A stretch of DNA of 62,661 bases from Lachnospiraceae bacterium (GTDB lineage: Bacteria > Bacillota > Clostridia > Lachnospirales > Lachnospiraceae), in the NCBI GenBank assembly GCA_017518185.1, contig JAFWWB010000007.1, positions 1 to 62,661 of the forward strand. Direction: 5' to 3'. Position 1 is the first letter of the stretch. Each line of letters begins with the position of its first letter. Under the pieces are notes generated by a model that had not been told where the DNA came from, did not search any database, and was given only the letters and a program-made list of their open reading frames with translations. Shown in pieces: positions 9,278 through 18,822 of the stretch. A program made the translations under genes and the position numbers.

Positions 9278-10235
9278 TACCTTCTATCTGTTTTCCTGCT
9301 TCCTCCACAAGAAGCCTCTCGAAATCCTCCAGGCTTCCCCTGTATTCACATCCTGCCGCCCTGTTATGGCCGCCGCCGCCAAAGACTTCTCCAACCTTTG
9401 CAACGTTCACGAGGTCGGAGGATGCGCGCATGCTGGCCTTCCATTCTCCCGGCTTCTTCTCATACACGAACATGGCGCACTGCACGCCTTCGGTGATCCT
9501 CAGCCTCTCGACAGTTCCACCGGTATCATCCCTGGTGGCTCCCGCAGTCTTAAGCTGTTTCCTGTCGGCAGATCCGAAGATAAGCTTTCCGTCATAATAT
9601 AGCCTGCATTCGCTGAGTACCCTTCCCAGCATCCTGTTATGCGGCAGGGTCTTTGAAAAGAAAGTCTCGTCCAGCATGGTAGAGAAGTCAAAGCCGTAAG
9701 TTATGAGCTCCGCGCATATCCTGAGAGTCTCGGGCCTGGTGTTGGAAAAATGGAATACTCCCGTATCATGGGCTATGCCCATATAGAGCAGCTCCGCTAT
9801 ATCCTTATCCAGATATTCTCCGGGGATGAGCTTATATATGATCTCGGCACAGGCAGGAGCCTCCGGCTCCACCAGGCAGACATCCCCGGTACCCTGAGGG
9901 CTGCTCTCATGATGATCTATGTTCAGCCTTTTCTTTGCGGCATCAAAGTATTTTTTTGCTTCACCGGTACGCTCATAATTCGTGTCGCAGATCACGAACA
10001 CATCCAGGGGCTCCCTTTCGGGAAAGTCGGAATTGATGAGTTCCCTGTAAGGTATATGGTCGAATGCCCGCTCGGGCTTTTCCAGAAAAAGCTCTGCCTT
10101 TATCTCCGGAAAACGCTTCTGTATATAACGCAGCAAAGCCAGACAGGAACCGATACAGTCTCCGTCCGGCTTTATATGTCCGGTAATGCCCACGCTCTTT
10201 GCATCCTTTAATTCGGTAAAGATATCAAGACTCAT
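9270..10235 (-). CDS. nrnA: DHH/DHHA1 phosphoesterase, NrnA-like nanoRNase / pAp phosphatase
   Basis: This protein of about 321 residues degrades 2-5 nt RNA oligomers and in many Firmicutes also dephosphorylates pAp. The DHH domain shows GHIKPDGDCIGS and NIDHHES, the metal-binding motifs. The DHHA1 domain ends with FGGGGHNRAAGCE near residue 295. I chose the second ATG (10235) because GAGGAG lies six bases before it but directly abuts the first ATG at 10241. The gene sits between rbfA and truB, its usual place in Firmicutes. It overlaps both neighbours slightly, so it is probably translationally coupled. Confidence 0.94.
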   Translation of the reverse strand: MSLDIFTELKDAKSVGITGHIKPDGDCIGSCLALLRYIQKRFPEIKAELFLEKPERAFDHIPYRELINSDFPEREPLDVFVICDTNYERTGEAKKYFDAAKKRLNIDHHESSPQGTGDVCLVEPEAPACAEIIYKLIPGEYLDKDIAELLYMGIAHDTGVFHFSNTRPETLRICAELITYGFDFSTMLDETFFSKTLPHNRMLGRVLSECRLYYDGKLIFGSADRKQLKTAGATRDDTGGTVERLRITEGVQCAMFVYEKKPGEWKASMRASSDLVNVAKVGEVFGGGGHNRAAGCEYRGSLEDFERLLVEEAGKQIEGNV

Positions 10236-10620
10236 CCTCATCTCCTCGTTGTCTGCGGGACTCGTTGTCAGCCTCGCTGACCCGGTCTATGAGAACGCTC
10301 ATCCTGTTGCCGTAGGCTATGGAATTATCCGGAAGAAAGATAAGCTCGGGAGTGTTCCTTAAGTTCATCTCCCTTGCCAGCTCTCTCCGCAGAAACCCTT
10401 CGGCGCTGCGAAGTCCCTCCAGTCCTGCCTCAATGGCGCTCTCGTCACCAAGCATGCTGACCCACACCCTGCAGCTCTTAAGGTCCGGGGCAACCTGGGC
10501 TTCCGTCACTGAAGTAAACTCAGGCACCCTGGGATCCTTTATCTCGCTGCGTATGAGCTCGGCCAGAGTCCTGGCCACCTCTGAATTTATCCTTGTATTC
10601 TTAATGCTTCCCTTGCGCAT
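10225..10620 (-). CDS. rbfA: Ribosome-binding factor A
   Basis: This 131-residue KH-fold protein is needed for 30S maturation and 16S 5'-end processing. It has the family pattern NSEVARTLAELIRSEIKDPR and the downstream SVTEAQVAPDLKSCRVWVS. The C-terminal tail is hydrophilic and acidic/basic (NESRRQRGDEDES). The ATG at 10620 directly follows the stop of infB with no intergenic space, typical of this operon. The length fits the usual 115-135 residues. Confidence 0.95.
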   Translation of the reverse strand: MRKGSIKNTRINSEVARTLAELIRSEIKDPRVPEFTSVTEAQVAPDLKSCRVWVSMLGDESAIEAGLEGLRSAEGFLRRELAREMNLRNTPELIFLPDNSIAYGNRMSVLIDRVSEADNESRRQRGDEDES

Positions 10621-10621
10621 A

Positions 10622-13600
10622 TTACGCTCTCGGAACCTCCACCATAATGTATGCCTCTACAAGATCCAGCTCCTGCATCTGGTCGAAGCCGTCGAAGACC
10701 AGACCGCATTCGTAGCCGGCCTTGACCTCCTTCACATCGTCCTTGAAACGCTTCAGGGATGAAAGCGAGCCTTCGTAGATCTGCTCTCCTTCCCTGCTTA
10801 TGCGGATCTTGCAATCCCTCTTGAACTCGCCGTCCAGCACGAAGGCACCGGCGATATTTCCCACTGCGGAAGCCTTGAATATCTGGCGCACCTCCGCATG
10901 TCCGATGATCTTCTCCTCGAACACGGGATCCAGCATGCCCTTCATGGCTGCCTCTATATCCTCTATAGCCTGATATATGACCTTGTAGAGATGGACATCC
11001 ACGCCCTCTCTCTCGGCAGTCTGCTTTGCGACCGCATCAGGCCGTACATTGAAGCCTATGATGATAGCGTTTGAAGCACTGGCCAGGACCACGTCGGATT
11101 CGTTGATGGCACCGACGCCGCCGTGGATAACCTTTACCACGACTTCCTCGTTGGAGAGCTTTAAGAGCGACTGCTTCACGGCCTCCACACTGCCCTGTAC
11201 GTCTGCCTTGATGATCAGGTTCAGTTCCTTCAGGTTGCCCTCCTGGATCTTGCTGAACACATCCTCCAGGCTCATCTTCACCTTGGTATCTTCCAGGAGC
11301 TTCTCCTTGTTCTGTGCGATGAAGGTATCGGCGTAGCTCTTTGCCTCCTTCTCGTTCGGATGGCAGATGAAGATCTCGCCTGCATTGGGCACGTCGTCCA
11401 GACCCAGTATCTCAACGGGAGTGGAAGGTCCTGCTTCCTTGACTCTTCTGCCCTTGTCATCCACCATGGCACGTACCTTGCCGTGGGATGCCCCTGCGGA
11501 AACAAAATCTCCCACATGGAGGGTACCCTTCTGTACCAGTACGGTGGCTACGGGGCCGCGTCCCTTGTCCAGCTCTGCCTCTATGACGAGACCTCTTGCC
11601 TGGCGCTTGGGATTGGCCTTAAGCTCCAGCACATCTGCGGTGAGCAGTATCATCTCAAGGAGCTCGTCGATGCCCTGTCCGGTCTTGGCGGAAACAGGTG
11701 CGAATATGGTGGAACCGCCCCAGTCCTCAGCTACCAGATCGAACTCGGTAAGCTCCTGCTTCACCCTGTCCACATTTGCGCCGGGCTTGTCTATCTTGTT
11801 CACGGCAACGATTATCTCGATGCCGGCTGCCTTGGCATGGTTTATTGCCTCTATAGTCTGGGGCATAACGCCGTCGTCCGCAGCCACCACCAGTATGGCG
11901 ATATCCGTGGAATTGGCACCACGCATACGCATGGAGGTGAATGCCTCATGACCCGGTGTATCCAGGAAGGTGATGGAACGTCCGTCGATGGCAACGGTGT
12001 AAGCACCTATATGCTGGGTTATGCCGCCGGCTTCCTTGTCGGTGACATGGGTCTTCCTGATGGCATCCAGGAGTGAGGTCTTACCGTGGTCAACATGACC
12101 CATGACGCAGATGACGGGAGGTCTGGGAACCAGCCTGCTCTCATCTTCTTCCTCCTCCTTGAGGAGCTCGGCGATAACGTCCACCTTCTCTTCTCTCTCG
12201 CACATGATCTCATAATCAAGAGCGATCTCTTCAGCCTTCTCGAAGCTGATCTCCTGGTTTAAGGTGACCATCTCTCCCTGAAGGAAGAGCTTCTTGATTA
12301 TCTCAGAGGGATTGACCTTCATCTTATCCGCGAAATCCTTAACGGTAAGGGAATCGGGAATGGTGATGAGCTTGATATCGTCCTCAGCGGCCTCTTCCTG
12401 CTTCTTGGCCACAGGCTTCTGGAAGGCGCCGGCCTTGTTGTTGCGGCCCTTTCCTATCTTATCGTCGTAGATTGAGGAATTACGCTTGTTCTCCCTCTCC
12501 TTATCCTTATCGTTATGACGTCCTCTTCTGTTGTCATTCTGGGGTGCGGGCATAGCCGCTCCGCCTCTGCCGGGACCTGCCGAAGGTCTTCCGCCCTGTG
12601 CTCCGGGACGTCCCTGGCCACCCTGTCCGGGTCTCTGGCCGTAACCGCCCTGCCCCTGTCCGGGTCTCTGTCCGTAGCCACCCTGGCCGACCTGGCCGGG
12701 TCTCTGGCCATAGCCCCCCTGACCCTGGGGCCTCTGGCCATAGCCTCCCTGACCCTGGGGTCTCTGGCCGTAGCTGCCCTGACCCTGGGGTCTCTGCCCC
12801 TGCTGGGCGGGACGGCTGCCCTGTGTATAGCCGCCTCTCTGCTCGGGTCTTGCAGGCCTCTGCTCCTGGGGCGCGGGTCTGCTTACTGTCTCGGGTCTTC
12901 TTTCCTCGACGGGCTTTGTATCGGCTGCAGGCGCAGGAGCCTCGGCCTTTGCAGCCTCATTCCTTAAGCGCTCTTCTTCGGCAGCCCTTGCAGCAGCCTC
13001 CTGTCTTTCCTTAGCTGCGATCTGCTCTTCCCTTGCCCTTTCCTCGGCCTCTCTCCTGCTGGAGATAGCTCCGGCACGGTCCAGCATATTCTCTCTGGGA
13101 CGGATGGGTCCTCTGGGTGCCTGGGATGAGTGGCCCATACGGCCTGTACCGCCCTGACTCTGTCCGGGTCTCTGTCCTCCGCCGCCGGCACCTATGATAA
13201 TTATGTTCTTTTTCTTATGAGGCTGTCCCACCCCCTGCTGGGGAGGTCTCTGTCCTCCTGCCTGCGCGGGCTTCTGTCCTCCCTGGGGAGCCTGTCCCTG
13301 GGGACGGCCGGCATTCGCTGCCTTATGCTGCTCTGCTTTAGGCTGCTCTGTCCTGGGAGCTGCCGGTGCCGCGGGCTTTACTGCCTCTGTCTTTGCTGCA
13401 GCGGGCTGTTCCTGCTTTGCCTCTTCTTTCTTTTCTTCCTTCACGGGCTCTTTAGCCTTTTCTTCCTTAGCTTCGGAAGAAGCTGCTCCGCCTCTTGTGT
13501 ACCCCATATTTTTCAGGTCAGAAACAATGGCCGCCTCCAGCTCTGCGGGAAATGTGGATGAAGCCGTCTTTCCGGCGGCACCGTGCTTTTCCAGCAGCTC

Positions 13601-13675
13601 GATGATCAGGGTATTCTTGGGTGAAGAACCGTCCGCCCCCGTAAATTCCTTTGAAAAATTACTGATCCTTGCCAT
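10622..13675 (-). CDS. infB: Translation initiation factor IF-2
   Basis: This 1017-residue GTPase brings fMet-tRNA to the 30S subunit. The long N-terminus has an IF2_N-type segment (residues 1-60), a Lys/Glu/Ala region, and a Gly/Gln/Arg low-complexity block at about 270-370 built on [18 protein letters not shown] repeats. A second IF2_N-like segment sits near 445. The G domain begins near residue 525 with G1 GHVDHGKT, then G3 DTPGHEAF and G4 NKID. Domains II-IV follow, ending [17 protein letters not shown] precedes the ATG at 13675. The protein is longer than the B. subtilis form because of the repeat-rich N-terminus. Confidence 0.98.
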   Translation of the reverse strand: MARISNFSKEFTGADGSSPKNTLIIELLEKHGAAGKTASSTFPAELEAAIVSDLKNMGYTRGGAASSEAKEEKAKEPVKEEKKEEAKQEQPAAAKTEAVKPAAPAAPRTEQPKAEQHKAANAGRPQGQAPQGGQKPAQAGGQRPPQQGVGQPHKKKNIIIIGAGGGGQRPGQSQGGTGRMGHSSQAPRGPIRPRENMLDRAGAISSRREAEERAREEQIAAKERQEAAARAAEEERLRNEAAKAEAPAPAADTKPVEERRPETVSRPAPQEQRPARPEQRGGYTQGSRPAQQGQRPQGQGSYGQRPQGQGGYGQRPQGQGGYGQRPGQVGQGGYGQRPGQGQGGYGQRPGQGGQGRPGAQGGRPSAGPGRGGAAMPAPQNDNRRGRHNDKDKERENKRNSSIYDDKIGKGRNNKAGAFQKPVAKKQEEAAEDDIKLITIPDSLTVKDFADKMKVNPSEIIKKLFLQGEMVTLNQEISFEKAEEIALDYEIMCEREEKVDVIAELLKEEEEDESRLVPRPPVICVMGHVDHGKTSLLDAIRKTHVTDKEAGGITQHIGAYTVAIDGRSITFLDTPGHEAFTSMRMRGANSTDIAILVVAADDGVMPQTIEAINHAKAAGIEIIVAVNKIDKPGANVDRVKQELTEFDLVAEDWGGSTIFAPVSAKTGQGIDELLEMILLTADVLELKANPKRQARGLVIEAELDKGRGPVATVLVQKGTLHVGDFVSAGASHGKVRAMVDDKGRRVKEAGPSTPVEILGLDDVPNAGEIFICHPNEKEAKSYADTFIAQNKEKLLEDTKVKMSLEDVFSKIQEGNLKELNLIIKADVQGSVEAVKQSLLKLSNEEVVVKVIHGGVGAINESDVVLASASNAIIIGFNVRPDAVAKQTAEREGVDVHLYKVIYQAIEDIEAAMKGMLDPVFEEKIIGHAEVRQIFKASAVGNIAGAFVLDGEFKRDCKIRISREGEQIYEGSLSSLKRFKDDVKEVKAGYECGLVFDGFDQMQELDLVEAYIMVEVPRA

Positions 13676-13699
13676 TGTTACCTCCCTTGTTTCTCTTTA

Positions 13700-13999
13700 T
13701 TACTTCATAAGTTCCAAAAGCTTCCCGGCGAAGCCCTCGTCTTCCACCGAGAGCACGCTTCTCATCTCCGAACCCGTGAAATGACCAAGCGCCTCCTTGT
13801 CGGAGTATTCCGCCACCGGTATCCCCCGGTAGGAGCACATATCGTTATAGTGCTTCTTTGAAGCATCCGATGTATCCCTGCTGATGATCACGAGCCTGGA
13901 TCTGCCGCATTTTATGCTCTGCTCCGCGGCATAGCCTCCGGACGCGAGCTTTCCTGCTCTCTTAGCCAGTCCCAGCAGCGAAAGTACTTTATCCTGCAT
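13700..13999 (-). CDS. ylxQ: L7Ae/L30e-family RNA-binding protein (YlxQ-like)
   Basis: This 99-residue protein starts QDKVLSLLGLAKRAGKLASG, the hallmark of bacterial YlxQ proteins of the L7Ae/L30e/Gadd45 fold that bind kink-turn RNA. It sits between rnpM and infB, its standard position. The start overlaps the end of rnpM by 11 bases, so it is probably co-translated. The precise cellular role is not established, and the RNA-binding call is from the family. Confidence 0.93.
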   Translation of the reverse strand: MQDKVLSLLGLAKRAGKLASGGYAAEQSIKCGRSRLVIISRDTSDASKKHYNDMCSYRGIPVAEYSDKEALGHFTGSEMRSVLSVEDEGFAGKLLELMK

Positions 14000-14252
14000 T
14001 TTCCACTATCTCCGAGAGCTTCTCCAGAAACTCAGGCGTCATCTGCGCCTTCAGGCTCTTTGAAAGACTCCCCTTCTTCAACGCTTTCCCGATGCAGTTC
14101 TTATCCCTGCAGAGATAGGCGCTTCGGCCGTTATGGCCTGACGCTGCAAAAACCACACAGCCGGCTTCAACCGTAAAACAGAAGAGTTCTTCCTTTATCC
14201 TGCGCTTTCCGCAGGCCGTACACATCCTGTGGGGGATGCGCGCCTCTTCCAT
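13989..14252 (-). CDS. rnpM: YlxR family RNA-binding protein (RnpM)
   Basis: This 87-residue protein carries PHRMCTACGKRRIKEEL near its start and GRSAYLCRDKNCIGKALKK in the middle, the DUF448/YlxR signature. The B. subtilis homologue is described as a modulator of RNase P. The gene lies directly after nusA with two bases between stop and start, and its end overlaps ylxQ. The length fits the family (about 90 residues). Confidence 0.94.
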   Translation of the reverse strand: MEEARIPHRMCTACGKRRIKEELFCFTVEAGCVVFAASGHNGRSAYLCRDKNCIGKALKKGSLSKSLKAQMTPEFLEKLSEIVENAG

Positions 14253-14254
14253 AC

Positions 14255-15460
14255 TCAGGCGTTCTCCCCTTCTCCGCTGCCTTCGGGATGCTCTTCGTAG
14301 CCTTCTCCGGCGTAGCCCTCTTCATAGCCCTCGCCTTCATAGCCCTCAGCGTACTCTCCGTCGTACTCCTCATCGAATTCCTCGCCCATGTAGTCCTCGA
14401 TACGGAAACCGACCGCATCCACTGCCTGGGACTCGGACTTGATGTCTATCTTGAAGTTGGTGAGCTTTGCCGCAAGCCTTGCATTCTGGCCGGACTTTCC
14501 CATAGCCAGGGAGAGCTGGCTGTCAGGCACCACCACGTTTGCTGTGCGCGCCTCGGGATCCGCAAAGACATTGACTATCTTTGCAGGTGAAAGGGCATTC
14601 TGGATAAGCTCGCCCGGGTTATCGCTCCAGTTGATTATATCTATCTTCTCGCCGTAAAGCTCGTTGACTATTGCATTGACACGGGAACCGTTTACACCTA
14701 CGCAGGCACCCACGGGATCCACGTTGGGATTGTGGCTCATGACCGCCATCTTGGTCCTGCTTCCGGCCTCTCTTGCGATGTTCATTATCTCAACGGTGCC
14801 GTCCTTGATCTCGGTGACTTCCTCCTCAAAGAGGCGCTTCACCAGCTCCGGATGGGATCTGGACACGGTGATCCTTGCTCCCTTTGGAGTTGAGATGACA
14901 TCCAGCACGAAGACCTTGATCCTTCCGCCCTGCTTAAGCCTCTCACCGGGCACACACTCAGTATCGGGAAGCAGCGCATCGGTCTTGCCCAGATTTATGG
15001 AATAGCCCTTGCTCACACGTCTCTGGACTATACCGGTGATGATATCCCTTTTCTTCTCAAAGAACTGGTTGAAGATAACATTTCTCTCTTCTTCCCTGAT
15101 CTTCTGGGTGATAACGTTCTTTGCGTTCTGGGTGGCGATGCGCCCGAACTCGCGGGAGTTTATCTCGACCTCCACAAAACCGCCCACCTGCGCCTCGGGA
15201 TCCACCTTTCTTGCATCTTCAAGGCTGATCTCGATGGCGGGATCCATAACGTCCTCCTCCAGCTCGATGACCTCCTTGGTAGCGATCACATGATACTCAC
15301 AGGTGTTCTTGTCGATGTCGATACGGATATTGTCTGCAGACTTAAAGTGATTCCGGCATGCAGTGATAAGCGAGTTGCTGATGGCCTCAAAAAGGGCCTC
15401 CTTGCTGATCTCCTTCTCACGCTCCAGGGTCTCCAAAGCATCCATCAATTCCGAATTCAT
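14255..15460 (-). CDS. nusA: Transcription termination/antitermination factor NusA
   Basis: This 401-residue protein has an N-terminal RNA-polymerase-binding domain (1-130), an S1 domain (about 135-200, ITGIVQRRVSKGYSINLG) and KH domains (about 230-345, with DPVGACVGVNGSRVNAIV and AMGKSGQNARLAAKLT). It controls pausing, termination and antitermination. The last 45 residues form an acidic Tyr/Gly tail with YEGEGYEEGYAGEGYEE, unlike the AR repeats of Gram-negative NusA. GAGGTTGAA precedes the ATG at 15460. It follows rimP in the usual order. Confidence 0.97.
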   Translation of the reverse strand: MNSELMDALETLEREKEISKEALFEAISNSLITACRNHFKSADNIRIDIDKNTCEYHVIATKEVIELEEDVMDPAIEISLEDARKVDPEAQVGGFVEVEINSREFGRIATQNAKNVITQKIREEERNVIFNQFFEKKRDIITGIVQRRVSKGYSINLGKTDALLPDTECVPGERLKQGGRIKVFVLDVISTPKGARITVSRSHPELVKRLFEEEVTEIKDGTVEIMNIAREAGSRTKMAVMSHNPNVDPVGACVGVNGSRVNAIVNELYGEKIDIINWSDNPGELIQNALSPAKIVNVFADPEARTANVVVPDSQLSLAMGKSGQNARLAAKLTNFKIDIKSESQAVDAVGFRIEDYMGEEFDEEYDGEYAEGYEGEGYEEGYAGEGYEEHPEGSGEGENA

Positions 15461-15495
15461 TTCAACCTCCTCATTTTGCGGGTCTTAACCCGAAG

Positions 15496-15960
15496 TTAAA
15501 AATTTACGCTAAGGCGTATCACCGCCACTTTTGCTCTCTCAAATACCTTTTCGGTTCCGTCTGTTTCTATGGTAAGACTGTCCTTGTCGTAAGCCTTCAG
15601 CACTCCGCTGAATTCCTTTTCACCGTCCACGGCTTCAAAGAGCTTAAGTTCCACCTCTTCTCCCAGGGAATTCTCAAAATGCCTGTCCTTTTTGAGCTGC
15701 CTCCCCAGTCCCGGGCTGGAGACCTCCAGTATATAGGCCTCGGATATGAAATCCTCCCTGTCCAGCTCATCGGAAAACCTGCGGCTTACGGCCTCACAGT
15801 CCTCAATGGTCACTCCGCCGTCCTTATCTATATATGCCCGGAGGTACTTATCGCTTCCCTCCTTGACATACTCCAGATCATAGATGCGGACTCCCAGTTC
15901 TTCCGTTATGGGCTTAAGCAGAGCCTCGGAACGGTCCTCTATCTCTTTCTTACCAGCCAT
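15496..15960 (-). CDS. rimP: Ribosome maturation factor RimP
   Basis: This 154-residue factor for 30S assembly contains the family blocks GVRIYDLEYVKEGSDKYLR, IDKDGGVTIEDCEAVSR and AYILEVSSPGLGRQLKK. I chose the ATG at 15960 because GGCAGGAGT lies 6-7 bases before it and the family starts with this segment. An upstream in-frame start at 15996 has no such site. It is the first gene of the nusA-infB operon. The start of the operon transcript is unclear, because the GIY-YIG gene ends only about 60 bases upstream on the same strand. Confidence 0.95.
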   Translation of the reverse strand: MAGKKEIEDRSEALLKPITEELGVRIYDLEYVKEGSDKYLRAYIDKDGGVTIEDCEAVSRRFSDELDREDFISEAYILEVSSPGLGRQLKKDRHFENSLGEEVELKLFEAVDGEKEFSGVLKAYDKDSLTIETDGTEKVFERAKVAVIRLSVNF

Positions 15961-16018
15961 AACTACTCCTGCCAAACGTACAAAGGAGCAGGCCAAAACC
16001 TGCTCTTACCATAAAACA

Positions 16019-16318
16019 CTACTGAAGTTTACCACCATTATGCGAGGATTGCAAGCTTTTTATCAGCATTTCCTTCTCATCTTTGGTAAAACGGTGCTTG
16101 ATCTCCCATTCCCTGGCCTGGGCCAGCCTTTTGGCTTCCCTGCCGTCTTCACTCTCAAAGCACTCGGTATAGACCAGGCTCACGGGCTGCCGGGAGCGTG
16201 TATACTTCGCTCCCCGCCCCTTTGTATTATGCTCCGAAAGCCTGCGCTCCGGATCCGTGGTATAGCCTGTATAGAGACTGCCGTCGGCGCAGCGCACTAT
16301 ATAGACGTAGGCCTTCAA
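16019..16318 (-). CDS. GIY-YIG nuclease family protein (YhbQ-like)
   Basis: This 99-residue protein is one small GIY-YIG domain: [20 protein letters not shown], then the conserved Arg in [10 protein letters not shown] and GRGAKYTR, and the Glu in REWEIKHR. Stand-alone members of this type (YhbQ/UPF0213) are proposed DNA endonucleases of uncertain role. The start overlaps the end of the TPR-DUF4037-DUF4125 gene by four bases (ATGA), indicating translational coupling. Confidence 0.92.
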   Translation of the reverse strand: MKAYVYIVRCADGSLYTGYTTDPERRLSEHNTKGRGAKYTRSRQPVSLVYTECFESEDGREAKRLAQAREWEIKHRFTKDEKEMLIKSLQSSHNGGKLQ

Positions 16319-18708
16319 AGCCTCTCCTCGGCGTCCTTAAGGCTCTTATAGCCCAGGAGCAGGGCCGTGTTGTTCATGGTCTCCTCCGCCAGGTTCCTTC
16401 CGGCCCGGGCCAGGGAGGCGATGAAACGGCCATATAATATGAGGGTCGAGGGTGAATAGGTACCGATCTCTCCCCTGAGGTAGGTCTCATAGGAGGTATC
16501 CCATTCGGTATCCTCATAAGTATGTATCTTTCTGGCGTTCCCGGCCATCTTGGGATACTCCTCCGCCAGCTCCTCCATCCATTTTGTCTGGATGGCCACT
16601 ATCTCTTCCTGTATCTGCTTTCTCTCCTCATCAGGCTCCGTGAAATATTTCTTTATCTCCGCATAGCGCTCCGGCGCCGTGGATTCCATCATACGGCCGT
16701 ACTTTTCGCTTATGAGGTTCCTGCCCTGCTCCTTAGCCTCTGTGAGATCCGTATAGAAGGACACCAGAAGCTCCTCAGGCCAGGTGAGGTACTGGCTCTT
16801 TCTCATAATGGAGAAGGTCTGCCAGTTATCCTGACAGTCGGCCCTGCCGCCTTCGTTTATGGTCCTGTCAAACTGCTCCCATTCCAGGGCGATGATGGCG
16901 TCTATAAGCTTTGCCCTGCTGTCGCCATCCTGAGCAGGCTCCTCCTGTTCCTCAAGGCCGGCGATCACTGCCGCATAGCGGTCCGCAAAAGGTCTGGTCT
17001 TTTCATAGCTCTTTACCAGTCCCTGCTCCCTGCAGCACTCAAGGAGCAGAAGCGCCACAACGTCAAAGCTCAGCGACTTATTGTCCACGCCGTTCTCCAG
17101 CTTTACCTCCCTGCCCGAAGGCATGTCAGCTATGGCCTCGGCTATATCTCCCAGCTCTGGCAGACGTTCCAGCTCCGCTGCCCCTCTCCTCAGCAGCTTT
17201 ATATAAGGAGGATATTTCCTGTTCAGATAGAAGGCAGCCTGAAGCATTGCCTGCACTGCTCTCGCCTCGTAGAGCAGGGCCGTCACGTAATCCCCGCGCT
17301 TTATCGATCGGAGGTAATTATACTGCCCGGCCTGGGAGAAGAGGTGTATCAGCGTTCCAAGCTTTCTCCTTCTGAAATCCTCGGGCATGTCTTCTATGAA
17401 ATACTTTCTCAGCCGGGTCATGCTGCCCTCTCCGTCGCAGAAGAGCTCACCGTTCACAGCCGCAGCTATGCCCGCCAGCTGTTCGTCATCCATGCGGTAG
17501 AGCTGGGCATCCAGATCCTTTGCAAAATAGCGCATCGTTATCTTACTGATGCCTGTGAGGCGTTCGAAATAATCATCTATCTCCAGAACCCCCTGCCGCT
17601 TTGCCTTAAGGTCCGGCTCCGCGCCGAAAGCATTTATGTATGCTTCGTTATAGAGTGCCCTGAGCTTTTCCCCGTATACGCCGGTGTGCACCTCGCCTAT
17701 CCAGATGCAGCAGCCCCTGGCATAGTCATGATCCCTGGAATACTCGTCGTCGAAGCCGAAGTGCTCGCTGCCCTCTCCAGAAAAGCCTGCGGCTATCACC
17801 TTCATGGCGTCCGGTATCCTTTCCTCAATGAGGGGCCTGAGCACCTCCTCAAAAAAGCGCCGGCTCTCCTCAAGGGCGCTGATCTCATCGGGTGCTTTCT
17901 CTTTCGACTCCCCGGCACAGCTCATGGCCAGCTCATAGTTTTCCTTAAGCCGCATATAGCCTTCCGAGGCTCCGGTACCGGCATAGAGCAGGTCCATTGC
18001 CTTCTTGAAGAGGGCCGCCGAACCGTAATAATCCTTCCTGTTGAAATACAGTGTCCCGAGGGCGGCAAGTGCCGCAGTATAATGGAAATCCTTTCCGCCG
18101 TCCTTTTCGAATATGTCTATGGCCTCCTGGAGTCTGGCTTCCGCCTCTCCGAGAAAGTCCGGCCCTGCTTCCATAAGCGCCGCTGCCAGGTTTGCGCGGC
18201 TGGTGGCCTGCTCTATCTCATGCTCCGGATATCTGTCCGCTATCGCTATGGCGGTCCTGAAATCCTCCGCTGCATCCTCCCAGCGCTTCATCTCCTGGAA
18301 GAGGAGCCCGCGGTTGTTATAAAGTCCCGCGAAGAGGAAATCCCCCTCCGGGAGCATCTTTTCATACATCTCGGAGCACACGCTGTAGTGCTTCTCCGAT
18401 TCCTCAAACATCCCAAAGCCCCTGTAGGCATTAGCGATGTTCAGCATGGTGGTGGCGTATTCTATGCGCCCCGAGAAATCCAGCTCATTCATCAGCTGCT
18501 CAAGAGCCCTGCAGCAGCGCACCCCCTCCTCCTTAAATCCCGCATCCCGGCAGAAGCCTATTATCTCGTTCAGCAGTATTATCTCGGAGGCCACATCCTT
18601 CTCTTCCTTCGCCCGGTCCAGGTTCTGTCCCAGAAAGAACAGTATCTCACGGGGCTCCCTGGCTCCGAACATGGCGTCATATTCCGCTATTATCTTATTG
18701 ATATCCAT
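16315..18708 (-). CDS. TPR-DUF4037-DUF4125 fusion protein
   Basis: This 797-residue soluble protein has three parts. Residues about 30-265 are TPR-like helical repeats (e.g. [20 protein letters not shown] and [20 protein letters not shown]). A DUF4037-type nucleotidyltransferase-like region at about 285-560 starts at [19 protein letters not shown] and continues RDHDY, where a Gly-Ser and paired Asp pattern suggests the metal site. A C-terminal DUF4125 domain at about 610-797 contains [18 protein letters not shown] and [13 protein letters not shown]. The biochemical role is unknown, and nucleotidyl transfer is inferred only from the motif. AAGGAGG precedes the ATG at 18708. It is the first gene before GIY-YIG and rimP on the same strand. 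Confidence 0.82.
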   Translation of the reverse strand: MDINKIIAEYDAMFGAREPREILFFLGQNLDRAKEEKDVASEIILLNEIIGFCRDAGFKEEGVRCCRALEQLMNELDFSGRIEYATTMLNIANAYRGFGMFEESEKHYSVCSEMYEKMLPEGDFLFAGLYNNRGLLFQEMKRWEDAAEDFRTAIAIADRYPEHEIEQATSRANLAAALMEAGPDFLGEAEARLQEAIDIFEKDGGKDFHYTAALAALGTLYFNRKDYYGSAALFKKAMDLLYAGTGASEGYMRLKENYELAMSCAGESKEKAPDEISALEESRRFFEEVLRPLIEERIPDAMKVIAAGFSGEGSEHFGFDDEYSRDHDYARGCCIWIGEVHTGVYGEKLRALYNEAYINAFGAEPDLKAKRQGVLEIDDYFERLTGISKITMRYFAKDLDAQLYRMDDEQLAGIAAAVNGELFCDGEGSMTRLRKYFIEDMPEDFRRRKLGTLIHLFSQAGQYNYLRSIKRGDYVTALLYEARAVQAMLQAAFYLNRKYPPYIKLLRRGAAELERLPELGDIAEAIADMPSGREVKLENGVDNKSLSFDVVALLLLECCREQGLVKSYEKTRPFADRYAAVIAGLEEQEEPAQDGDSRAKLIDAIIALEWEQFDRTINEGGRADCQDNWQTFSIMRKSQYLTWPEELLVSFYTDLTEAKEQGRNLISEKYGRMMESTAPERYAEIKKYFTEPDEERKQIQEEIVAIQTKWMEELAEEYPKMAGNARKIHTYEDTEWDTSYETYLRGEIGTYSPSTLILYGRFIASLARAGRNLAEETMNNTALLLGYKSLKDAEERL

Positions 18709-18822
18709 AGGCTTCCTCCTTTTATTATTTACATCTGCCTTCAGTTATAATTTGGCGTATACTTCCCGGCCTTAGTGATCAGCCGCTGTTCATAAAACTT
18801 CAGGGTGAAAGCTTCCTATAGG

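Noticed and set aside
16522-18750. A 742-codon open frame on the plus strand
   Set aside because: It is the antisense shadow of the TPR-DUF4037-DUF4125 gene. It has no ribosome binding site and its translation has no domain, while the minus-strand frame shows conserved motifs.
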